Shown here: one piece after another, positions 1-5,075 of the stretch
How positions within the stretch are numbered: the first letter of the stretch is position 1
Layout of the letters: each line of letters begins with the position of its first letter
The notes under the pieces: model-generated
Database searches by the model: none
What the model saw: the letters and a program-made list of their open reading frames with translations, nothing else
Told to the model about the DNA's origin: nothing
Made by a program: the position numbers and the translations under genes
Assembly (NCBI GenBank): GCA_023137075.1
Contig: JAGLQA010000142.1
Span: forward strand, 1 to 5,075
Length of the DNA stretch: 5,075 bases
Source of the DNA: Candidatus Aminicenantota bacterium
GTDB lineage: Bacteria; Acidobacteriota; Aminicenantia; UBA2199
Direction of reading: 5' to 3'

Positions 1-218
1 GTCTGCTCCAATTCTCCGCGTGAAAGTTCTCTAACCGCTCTCTCGCCGAGTGCAAGCATGGCGGCGGACATGGCACCGACTCTATCTTCATCTATGTCCT
101 GCGGTAATATAGATGCAATAATAAATCCATCATCGGAAACCACAGCAGAAGCCTCAATATCCTTGGTCGATGATTCCAGGTCTTTTAACACTTCGATGAT
201 TTTATCAATTTTGGCCAT
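1..218 (-). CDS. Roadblock/LC7 domain protein, partial (C-terminus beyond left edge)
   Basis: This is the N-terminal 72 residues of a small Roadblock/LC7 protein; the gene continues past the left edge. The translation starts MAKIDKIIEVLKDLESS, a first amphipathic helix. It then has the family's typical strand-turn-strand, SAVVSDDGFIIAS, at about residues 24-36, followed by a helix rich in Ala and Met (VGAMSAAMLALGERAVREL). Roadblock/LC7 proteins are dimeric regulators. Bacterial members such as MglB act on small Ras-like GTPases, and others have no known partner. The ATG is chosen because AGGAGGT lies 5 bases upstream on the minus strand (about 224-230). It is the third gene of a leftward cluster, 67 bases after the second. 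The fold family is well supported; the partner is unknown because no GTPase gene is visible here. Confidence 0.85.
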   Translation of the reverse strand, partial: MAKIDKIIEVLKDLESSTKDIEASAVVSDDGFIIASILPQDIDEDRVGAMSAAMLALGERAVRELSRGELEQ

Positions 219-279
219 TTGCTTACCTCCTAAAATTTAAATTGATCGGAATGTTTATCATTATAGTACCTTCATTATA

Positions 280-309
280 TTTATATTATATCTTTTTGAT
301 CTCTTTCAA
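280..309 (-). promoter_or_regulatory. Possible internal promoter for the leftmost roadblock gene
   Basis: On the minus strand TTGAAA (309-304) and TATAAA (285-280) are separated by 18 bases. They overlap the 3' end of the 139-residue roadblock gene and point toward the partial roadblock gene. The region is very AT-rich, so a chance match is quite possible. A second TATAAT at 265-260 has no suitable -35 box. Confidence 0.25.
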
Positions 310-705
310 TACTTTTGTTATTTCTCTCAGGGCGGTATTTGTAAGTTTTCTATAGGTCTTATAGGGGGGTACCATAACAGTCAGGATCAAATGCCACCCC
401 TCGACTTCAAACTCCCGGCAAACTAACCTGAATTTATCGTCATCGACCATGGAAACTTCGTCCATTCTTTTAAAACCGATATATCTTTCTGCTTTATCAG
501 AAACCTCCTGCACAATGCCGGAGATAGCGGAAATTTTCTGGTCGTCGAATTCCGATGCCACGGAAGCTATGGATAAGCCATCGATATCCGATATAATCGC
601 GGCCTTGAAATCACCTTCTTTGTTTATTTTGTATAAAATCTTCTCAAGCTTTCCCTGCAAATATTTGCTTGAAATGGAAGGTTTTAAATCTTTTGTTTTT
701 TCCAT
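286..705 (-). CDS. Roadblock/LC7 domain protein (139 aa)
   Basis: This is a small, probably cytoplasmic Roadblock/LC7 protein with no signal peptide or membrane segment. Residues 14-31 form the first helix, and 33-48 (FKAAIISDIDGLSIAS) are the diagnostic strand-turn-strand with the Asp-Gly turn. Residues 54-77 form the central helix, 82-112 the later strands (MVDDDKFRLVCREFE and WHLILTVMVPP), and 115-139 a Lys-rich C-terminal helix. The length is usual for the family. AGAGGA sits about 9 bases before the ATG. The gene lies 62 bases after the V4R gene and 67 before another roadblock gene on the same strand, with no convincing terminator in either gap, so one operon is likely. Known bacterial relatives regulate MglA-type GTPases or act in sensory complexes. 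Here the role is unassigned, and the neighbouring V4R protein is the best candidate partner by context only. Confidence 0.85.
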   Translation of the reverse strand: MEKTKDLKPSISSKYLQGKLEKILYKINKEGDFKAAIISDIDGLSIASVASEFDDQKISAISGIVQEVSDKAERYIGFKRMDEVSMVDDDKFRLVCREFEVEGWHLILTVMVPPYKTYRKLTNTALREITKVLKEIKKI

Positions 706-767
706 TTTATATATCCTCTTTTTTTAAGGTCATAAAAAATCCCATTTATTTAATATCACTCATAAAC

Positions 768-1628
768 CTACCCGGCTAAAGCCTGCCACTCGGCTTCCAA
801 TTCCTTCCAGTCTAATGGTGGGGCACCTTTAGCTTTAATCTTTATGGCAAAAGCACAGCAATCATCGCCTTTCGCCTGGCATTTTACTTCTCTTGATTCT
901 GCCGATTGGCCGGCAAGGATACCGGCAAAGGTATTCCAGATACCGTTAAGAAGGCTGCTGGTTAGCGTACAGACCGGAATAGATGATTTTTTCCCTTCCG
1001 CTTCATAGGAGTTCCAGGCTTTAAGCAGGATCATATCTTTTTGGACAACGGCACCGCCTTTAGACCACCCGGCAGCAGGATTCATGTTTTGCGCGATTCC
1101 GTCAATCGTATCGGTCGCGTTTTGCAGGTCTTTCCAGCCAAAATATTTCACGAAACGGGCACCAATGGCCATACCCGCTTTTTTACCGGTACTATTAATA
1201 ATGGCATTCGCGCCTTTTTCAGTCATCACTTCAGCCATCACATCCTTGAATAACCGGAAAGACTTTACCGTCCACATTACCATTTCTATGTCGGGGGCTA
1301 ATACCAGGTTCCTGGTCTTACCGTCCCACTCCTTATATTCTTTCGGTAACCCATCCGCAGCGGCAGGAAGAATTTGTTCGTCGTTATACCTGGCAAAGGC
1401 CTCCCAGGATACGTCGGTGTCCCCATCGGGACTCGTTCCTAATTTTTCGAGCAGTTTACGCATGATCATCCTGAAAGTAGATTCGCCTGACGTATTAATT
1501 AGCTCTTTTTTAAATTCTTCAATGAAATCGCGAGATATGGTAAAAACTCTCTCTTCTTTACCGTCACCAATTCTTTTTATTTTACCGGCCTCGTTTTTCC
1601 ATTTTATCCAGTTGCCTTCTTGTGCCAT
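768..1628 (-). CDS. V4R (4-vinyl reductase-type) domain protein, possible ligand or metal sensor
   Basis: This is a soluble 286-residue protein whose C-terminal half is a V4R domain, about residues 125-265. It opens with helices around MTEKGANAIINSTGKKAGMA (135-154). The hallmark end runs NSYEAE (206-211), then PVCTLTSSLLNGI with C220, then the Cys-rich motif REVKCQAKGDDCCAFAI with C250, C257 and C258. V4R domains are predicted small-molecule and possibly metal-binding modules, found in XylR-type regulators, bacteriochlorophyll BchJ and many standalone signalling proteins. Residues 1-124 are not recognised; they contain basic and aromatic stretches but no clear helix-turn-helix. The ATG has AGGAG 7 bases upstream on the minus strand, and a strong promoter lies about 40 bases further up. 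As first gene of a cluster with two roadblock genes, it may supply the input. That is inference; no enzymatic role is visible. Confidence 0.85.
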   Translation of the reverse strand: MAQEGNWIKWKNEAGKIKRIGDGKEERVFTISRDFIEEFKKELINTSGESTFRMIMRKLLEKLGTSPDGDTDVSWEAFARYNDEQILPAAADGLPKEYKEWDGKTRNLVLAPDIEMVMWTVKSFRLFKDVMAEVMTEKGANAIINSTGKKAGMAIGARFVKYFGWKDLQNATDTIDGIAQNMNPAAGWSKGGAVVQKDMILLKAWNSYEAEGKKSSIPVCTLTSSLLNGIWNTFAGILAGQSAESREVKCQAKGDDCCAFAIKIKAKGAPPLDWKELEAEWQALAG

Positions 1629-1665
1629 TTAACGTCTCCTAATATAAAGAATTTTTTTCATCTAT

Positions 1666-1694
1666 TTTATACCATATATCCTGAAATTTGTAAA
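1666..1694 (-). promoter_or_regulatory. Predicted sigma-70 type promoter of the V4R-roadblock operon
   Basis: On the minus strand the -35 box TTTACA (1694-1689) and the -10 box TATAAA (1671-1666) are exactly 17 bases apart. TGG directly before the -10 makes an extended -10 element. Transcription would start near 1659, about 30 bases before the ATG. It matches the consensus in 5 of 6 positions in each box. This is the best promoter in the window together with its divergent partner. Confidence 0.65.
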
Positions 1695-1737
1695 CAGGAA
1701 GAATAGGATTTTTTACTTTGTTATAAAAAAAATTTCA
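1682..1737. repeat. 8-base inverted repeat between divergent promoters, possible operator
   Basis: TGAAATTT (1682-1689) is the exact reverse complement of AAATTTCA (1730-1737), with 40 bases between. The left arm touches the -35 box of the leftward promoter, and the right arm lies 9 bases upstream of the -35 box of the rightward promoter. A second, shorter inverted repeat (TCCTG 1679-1683, CAGGA 1695-1699) spans the leftward -35 box. The base composition makes chance matches easy, so an operator role is only a suggestion. Confidence 0.3.
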
Positions 1738-1746
1738 TTTTTGGAC

Positions 1747-1775
1747 TTGACATTATTTTTTTCTTATGGTACAAG
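1747..1775 (+). promoter_or_regulatory. Predicted sigma-70 type promoter of the response-regulator operon
   Basis: A perfect -35 box TTGACA (1747-1752) is followed after 17 bases by TACAAG (1770-1775), a 4 of 6 match. TGG just upstream gives an extended -10 element that can compensate for the weaker box. The start would fall near 1782, about 40 bases before the ATG at 1824. This makes the earlier in-frame ATG at 1782 an unlikely translation start. Confidence 0.6.
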
Positions 1776-1823
1776 TTACATATGAAGCGGAGAATCAGGA
1801 ATAATTTGATATGGAGAAGCAAA

Positions 1824-2006
1824 ATGCAGGAAAACAAAAAAGCAGCAATTAAATGCGACATCGTGTTAAGTCCAGGTGAAGCAAGAAAAGTTTTAAGTAA
1901 GGATGCGGATCAAATAACATGGAAAAAAAATAACAATAAAAAAAACTGGTGGCAATGGTTATCGCTTTCAAAAAATAATTTAAATATGGTGAAATTCTAT
2001 GGATAA
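1824..2006 (+). CDS. Small hypothetical protein (60 aa) translationally overlapping the response regulator
   Basis: I do not recognise this 60-residue product. It starts MQENKKAAIKCDIVLSPGEA, has a single Cys at 11, and ends in a basic, Asn/Lys-rich tail with a tryptophan cluster (W42, W43, W45). There is no signal peptide or membrane segment. The ATG at 1824 is preferred over the in-frame ATG at 1782. GGAGA lies 6 bases before it, whereas 1782 has no ribosome site and sits at the predicted transcription start. Its stop overlaps the next gene's start in ATGGATAA (8 bases), an arrangement typical of translational coupling. The tail is coded by A-rich low-complexity DNA and is less protein-like than the first 30 residues. 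It could be a genuine small protein, a coupling leader for the downstream gene, or a chance ORF. Confidence 0.5.
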   Translation: MQENKKAAIKCDIVLSPGEARKVLSKDADQITWKKNNNKKNWWQWLSLSKNNLNMVKFYG

Positions 2007-3114
2007 ACAAACAATATTAATTGTAGATGATGAAAAAAAGATAGTCGAGTTACTCAAAGAGACCATAACAAAAATGAGTAAAAACTACAGGATCTTAGAA
2101 GCTTATAACGGTAAAGAAGCGCTAGAAAAAATCGACAAAGAAAAAATTGATCTGGTGCTTCTTGATATAAAAATGCCGGTTATGAGCGGTGTGCAGGTTC
2201 TTACGGAACTGCATAATAAAAAGTTGTGGCTCCCAATTATTATATTGACTGCCTACAATGTATCGGACATCGAGGTGAATTTCCGTGAATTCGGAATCGT
2301 CGATTACTTGAGCAAACCTTTAGACATGGTTATGCTTAAAAGCACGATCGGACAGGTTCTGAGAAACAGGGAACAAAAAGATTCGATAACCGGTATGAGT
2401 CTCGCTGCGATCCTCCAGGTACTCGAAATGGAGCAGCGAACAGGTGTTATGACCATCAAAATGGAGGATAAAAACGGGAGAATATTTTTCCGGGAAGGGA
2501 GAGTTGTCGATATCGAAGCCGGCGGTCTTTCGGTAGAAGAAGCATTGGGATATTTATTAGACACCGAAAAAGAAGATGAAGATAGGGAAATAAGTATCGA
2601 GTATTTAAATCACAAAAGGACGGAGAAAATTAATAAATCTTTGACAGAAATTTTACTTGAAGCTTCCAGAATACTTGATGAAGATAGAAAGGATGAAACA
2701 GCAGCGGAAAAAGAGGAAGAAATTACGGAGGAAGCGGCTGCGGAAATAAAGAAAGAAAAATTTGGTAAACTCATAGAATTGCTTAAGAATGATCTGGGTG
2801 ACGCCCTGTTGTCTACCCAGGTATGGACGATGGAAGGGGAGATATTAGCCGGTACCGAAGAACGAGAAAATGTTGTAGAGCTCTTTACCCAGATTACGGT
2901 TTATCTAAATGAAGCTTTGAGCACTTCGGAGTTCCCGGAGCTTGGGAATTATTATATTTTTAACCTGGTAGGTAAAAAAATTGTCGTGACCATTCCGGCT
3001 GGTGAATATTTCTGGGGTATGTTGATTGATTCCCAGAAAACCCCCTTAGGTTTTTTATTGAAAGTCGTTCTTTCTAAACTAATCGACTCATTTAAAGAAG
3101 CCATTGCAGCCTGA
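1999..3114 (+). CDS. Response regulator: receiver, PATAN/DUF4388, roadblock-like C-terminal domain
   Basis: This is a 371-residue cytoplasmic signalling protein with three parts. Residues 4-125 are a CheY-like receiver with all key residues present: D10 and D11 (acid pocket), D56 in LVLLDIKMP (phosphoacceptor), T84 and K106 followed by P107. Residues 130-228 fit PATAN/DUF4388, seen as SLAAILQVLEMEQRTGVMTI and then the strand-turn motif GRIFFREGRVVDIEAG. Residues 229-256 are a Glu/Lys-rich, probably helical linker. Residues 257-371 form a roadblock-like alpha/beta domain that closely matches the whole downstream 124-residue protein. There is no DNA-binding domain, so output is probably by protein contact. 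GGTGA lies 6 bases before the ATG, inside the preceding small ORF, which the start overlaps. No histidine kinase is nearby, so the phosphodonor is unknown. Receiver assignment is near certain, PATAN likely, and the roadblock-like fold inferred from pattern. Confidence 0.92.
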   Translation: MDKQTILIVDDEKKIVELLKETITKMSKNYRILEAYNGKEALEKIDKEKIDLVLLDIKMPVMSGVQVLTELHNKKLWLPIIILTAYNVSDIEVNFREFGIVDYLSKPLDMVMLKSTIGQVLRNREQKDSITGMSLAAILQVLEMEQRTGVMTIKMEDKNGRIFFREGRVVDIEAGGLSVEEALGYLLDTEKEDEDREISIEYLNHKRTEKINKSLTEILLEASRILDEDRKDETAAEKEEEITEEAAAEIKKEKFGKLIELLKNDLGDALLSTQVWTMEGEILAGTEERENVVELFTQITVYLNEALSTSEFPELGNYYIFNLVGKKIVVTIPAGEYFWGMLIDSQKTPLGFLLKVVLSKLIDSFKEAIAA

Positions 3115-3148
3115 CTAAGAATGATTAAAAAAAAAATTCATATAGATA

Positions 3149-3177
3149 TTGAAAATTATATACCGTGAGGATATGAT
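3149..3177 (+). promoter_or_regulatory. Candidate promoter for the standalone roadblock-like gene
   Basis: TTGAAA (3149-3154) and TATGAT (3172-3177) are 17 bases apart and each matches the consensus in 5 of 6 positions. Transcription would start near 3184, leaving a short leader with the ribosome site at 3198-3205. It would allow the 124-residue gene to be made independently of the response regulator upstream. The AT-rich setting lowers certainty. Confidence 0.4.
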
Positions 3178-3209
3178 GAAAACAATAATTAAGCAGCAAA
3201 GGAGGCTAC

Positions 3210-3584
3210 ATGGATATACAAGCAATGAGTAGGGCTATTCATAACGTGGAAAGAGAATTAGGTAACGCTCTTCTATCCACCGATGTATGGACTGTTGCTG
3301 AAGGAGAGTCTATCGCAGGTTATAATTCACAGCCGGTGGCATGTGCCCTCTTTAATCAAATCACCACTTACATGGATGAGGCCCTGGAGCAAAGCGATTA
3401 CCCGAAGCTAGATAAGTATTTTATTTTAGATCTCCAGGATAACAAAATGGTTATTGTTATTCCCCTTGGAGAATATATATGGGAAATGCTTATCGATACT
3501 AAAAAAGCCCGCTTAGGACTATTATTAAATATAACGATTCCCCAGATGATCGAAGCCTTCGATAAGATAATAGCCTCCGGGTAA
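3210..3584 (+). CDS. Standalone roadblock-like domain protein, paralogue of the response regulator C-terminus
   Basis: This 124-residue soluble protein consists of one domain. By hand alignment about 50 of roughly 106 positions are identical to residues 265-370 of the preceding response regulator, including LLST.VWT (21-28), QIT.Y..EAL (50-59), IP.GEY.W.MLID (84-96) and LG.LL (102-106). The order of helices and strands fits the Roadblock/LC7-like fold, but it is distant from the two roadblock proteins on the other strand. The ATG is preceded by AAAGGAGG with only 4 bases between, a strong if slightly tight ribosome site. It lies 95 bases after the response regulator on the same strand and may have its own promoter. 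A plausible role is to pair with the response regulator's C-terminal domain, since roadblock proteins dimerise; that is inference. Confidence 0.85.
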   Translation: MDIQAMSRAIHNVERELGNALLSTDVWTVAEGESIAGYNSQPVACALFNQITTYMDEALEQSDYPKLDKYFILDLQDNKMVIVIPLGEYIWEMLIDTKKARLGLLLNITIPQMIEAFDKIIASG

Positions 3585-3625
3585 AAGCATTGAAATATTT
3601 TACCGGGTTTTATCCGGGTAATTTT
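3577..3625 (+). terminator. Probable terminator made of alternative hairpins
   Basis: Three related segments lie here: CCGGGTAAAA (3577-3586, containing the stop codon), TTTTACCGGG (3598-3607) and CCGGGTAA (3614-3621). The middle one can pair with either flank, each time with one bulged G. The downstream hairpin (3600-3621, loop of 7) is followed by TTTT and further T-rich DNA, which suits an intrinsic terminator for the response-regulator unit. Confidence 0.5.
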
Positions 3626-3851
3626 GTTATTTACTATATTTTAGCTTTTTTTCCTTTTATTTTACTTTTAGAAACGTAATATTCTAATTTTTTCCGTTAC
3701 TTTTCATGATAAAAAATCGCAAAGGAATTAAATTGCATTAGTTTGGATATGAGCACTTCCTCTTGAATTAATTTGTCGTTTTATAGTAAAATTGAAGATT
3801 ATTTAGAAATCAGGTGATATTAATTTGGAAACGTAAAGGAAGGAGGCTGTG
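3585..3851. other. AT-rich intergenic spacer before iorA
   Basis: The first part holds the terminator-like hairpins and a T-rich tract (3644-3669). The rest is AT-rich with no ORF worth calling, the longest noticed being an 11-codon one at 3706 without a ribosome site. The last 90 bases contain the candidate iorA promoter and its ribosome site. No riboswitch or tRNA-like structure was recognised. Confidence 0.6.
3763..3792 (+). promoter_or_regulatory. Candidate promoter for iorA
   Basis: TTGAAT (3763-3768) and TAAAAT (3787-3792) are separated by 18 bases and match the consensus in 4 and 5 positions. The start would fall near 3799, about 50 bases before the translation start. An alternative TATAGT at 3782 overlaps but is only 13 bases from the -35 box. 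This is moderate support only. Confidence 0.35.
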
Positions 3852-5075
3852 TTGAGTAAATATAAATTATTACTATTAGGAGACGAAGCTATTGCCCAGG
3901 CTGCCATTGATGCCGGTATTTCCGGTATATATGCGTATCCGGGTACACCGTCAACCGAGATCACAGAATATGTGCAGCGTTCAAGCGAGGCAGCGGAGAA
4001 GAATATCCACAGGGAGTGGAGTGCTAATGAAAAAACGGCAGTGGAAGCTGCCCTGGGCATGTCTTATGCCGGAAAGAAAGTTATGGCATGTATGAAGCAT
4101 GTGGGGCTGAATGTCGCAGCGGACCCCTTTGTTAACTCAGCTATAACCGGTGTTAACGGAGGTTTCGTTATCACCGTAGCAGACGATCCCTCCATGCATT
4201 CATCCCAGAATGAGCAGGATTCCCGGTTCTTAGGAAAATTTGCCCTTATCCCGGTCCTTGAACCCGCCAACCAGCAGGAAGCCTATGATATGGTTTTTTA
4301 TGGCTATCAATTATCAGAAGAGTATAAGGTTCCCGTACTTCTAAGGATTACGACACGGTTGGCTCACAGCCGCGCCGGTATTGAAACCAGGGAGAAATTA
4401 TCCCGGAATAAACTGAAACTATCTGACGATAAGAGGCAGTTCGTGCTTCTTCCGGCACTGGCCAGGAGAAAATATGCAAAACTACTCGAAAGCCAGAAGA
4501 AATTCCTTGAAAAATCGGAAGTCTCACCCTTCAATACATATATTGAGGGGAAGAGTAAAAGAATGGGTGTTATAGCCTGCGGTATTACCTATAACTACCT
4601 GAGGGAAAATTACATGGAGAGCGAATGTCCTTATCCTGTCATTAAACTTGGCCAATATCCTGTGCCTGTGAAAATGATTAATAAGCTGGTAAATGAGTGT
4701 GATGAAATACTTCTTCTTGAAGAAGGTATGCCTTTTGTCGAAGAGTACTTACGGGGAATACTGGATAGAGATGTTAAAGTAAAAGGACGGATGAGCGGTG
4801 AACTGCCATCCTACGGAGAGCTTAATCCCAATCTTGTCGGGAAAGCGCTCGGCATGGAAGATATCAGCGGCCCGCCAGTACCTGGTATTGTATCACCAAG
4901 GCCCCCGAAACTTTGTGATGGCTGTTCCCATATCGATACCTATCGTGCCATAAATGAAGTGATAAAAGATGTCTACGGCGACGGGCATGTCTTCTCCGAT
5001 ATCGGTTGCTATACCTTAGGTGCCTTACCCCCATTTCAATCCATAAACAGTTGTGTCGATATGGGAGCTTCAATA
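3852..5075 (+). CDS. iorA: Indolepyruvate ferredoxin oxidoreductase, alpha subunit, partial (C-terminus beyond right edge)
   Basis: IorA with IorB oxidatively decarboxylates indolepyruvate and other aryl pyruvates to the acyl-CoA, reducing ferredoxin; it is a cytoplasmic enzyme of aromatic amino acid breakdown in anaerobes. The first 408 residues are present, out of about 600 expected. Visible are the N-terminal pyrimidine-binding domain with GIYAYPGTPSTEI (31-43) and EWSANEK (54-60), then MKHVGLNVAADP (81-92), ADDPSMHSSQNEQDSR (107-122), a middle domain (about 240-330), and the start of the thiamine-diphosphate domain with CDGCSH (355-360), SDIGCYTLGALPP (382-394) and DMGAS near the edge. 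The C-terminal ferredoxin-type iron-sulfur region is outside the window. The start is taken as TTG because AGGAGG (3841-3846) lies 5 bases upstream; the adjacent GTG at 3849 would be only 2 bases away, and an in-frame TAA at 3834 closes the frame. iorB would be expected downstream. Confidence 0.92.
   Translation, partial: MSKYKLLLLGDEAIAQAAIDAGISGIYAYPGTPSTEITEYVQRSSEAAEKNIHREWSANEKTAVEAALGMSYAGKKVMACMKHVGLNVAADPFVNSAITGVNGGFVITVADDPSMHSSQNEQDSRFLGKFALIPVLEPANQQEAYDMVFYGYQLSEEYKVPVLLRITTRLAHSRAGIETREKLSRNKLKLSDDKRQFVLLPALARRKYAKLLESQKKFLEKSEVSPFNTYIEGKSKRMGVIACGITYNYLRENYMESECPYPVIKLGQYPVPVKMINKLVNECDEILLLEEGMPFVEEYLRGILDRDVKVKGRMSGELPSYGELNPNLVGKALGMEDISGPPVPGIVSPRPPKLCDGCSHIDTYRAINEVIKDVYGDGHVFSDIGCYTLGALPPFQSINSCVDMGASI

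Noticed and set aside
58..240. 60-codon plus-strand ORF at the left edge
   Set aside because: It is the antisense of the partial roadblock gene, whose minus-strand reading has a strong ribosome site and family motifs.
449..727. 92-codon plus-strand ORF opposite the 139-residue roadblock gene
   Set aside because: It is antisense to a clear Roadblock/LC7 protein and its translation shows no domain.
1084..1632. 182-codon plus-strand ORF, with a 70-codon one nearby, opposite the V4R gene
   Set aside because: Both lie wholly antisense to a recognisable V4R protein, show no family motif, and have Ser/Phe/Ile-rich translations typical of a shadow frame.
1782..1823. N-terminal extension of the small ORF to the ATG at 1782
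   Set aside because: There is no ribosome site before it and the predicted transcription start falls at about the same base; the ATG at 1824 has GGAGA at good spacing.
3121..3168. 15-codon ORF (MIKKKIHIDIENYIP) just after the response regulator stop
   Set aside because: It has no ribosome site, contains a run of A bases, and is too short to support.
3803..4270. ORFs in other frames (minus strand 3803-4060 and 4064-4270, plus strand 3892-4095) over the 5' part of iorA
   Set aside because: The TTG-initiated iorA frame explains this stretch with conserved motifs; the others are shadows.

Overview
The window reads as chromosomal DNA of an AT-rich anaerobic bacterium. Starts are preceded by strong Shine-Dalgarno sequences (AGGAGG type), and several promoters resemble sigma-70/sigma-A sites. 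The rightmost gene encodes an oxygen-sensitive ferredoxin-linked 2-oxoacid oxidoreductase. Nothing in the sequence lets me name a genus. No RNA genes, CRISPR arrays, insertion sequences or transposase fragments were seen.

Left half (1-1628, minus strand): a three-gene cluster reading leftward and leaving the window. In transcription order it has a 286-residue V4R-domain protein, a 139-residue Roadblock/LC7-domain protein, and the first 72 residues of a second Roadblock/LC7 protein. Gaps are 62 and 67 bases. A well-formed extended -10 promoter lies just upstream of the V4R gene.

Centre (1629-1823): a divergent intergenic region with two predicted promoters facing away from each other. Both have extended -10 elements of the form TATGGTAYAA. 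An 8-base inverted repeat lies between them.

Right of centre (1824-3584, plus strand): a 60-codon small ORF whose stop overlaps by 8 bases the start of a 371-residue response regulator. The regulator has a receiver, a PATAN/DUF4388 domain and a C-terminal roadblock-like domain. It is followed by a 124-residue standalone protein that is a clear paralogue of that C-terminal domain and may have its own promoter. A set of alternative hairpins follows its stop codon.

Far right (3585-5075): an AT-rich spacer of about 270 bases, then the 5' 408 codons of an indolepyruvate ferredoxin oxidoreductase alpha subunit (iorA). It starts at TTG, and its thiamine-diphosphate domain runs off the right edge.

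The two divergent clusters look like one signalling locus. It has a small-molecule sensor-type domain (V4R), several roadblock-fold proteins, and a receiver protein carrying another roadblock-like module. No histidine kinase and no MglA-type small GTPase is inside the window, so the input and target are unknown. The iorA gene appears to be a separate metabolic transcription unit.
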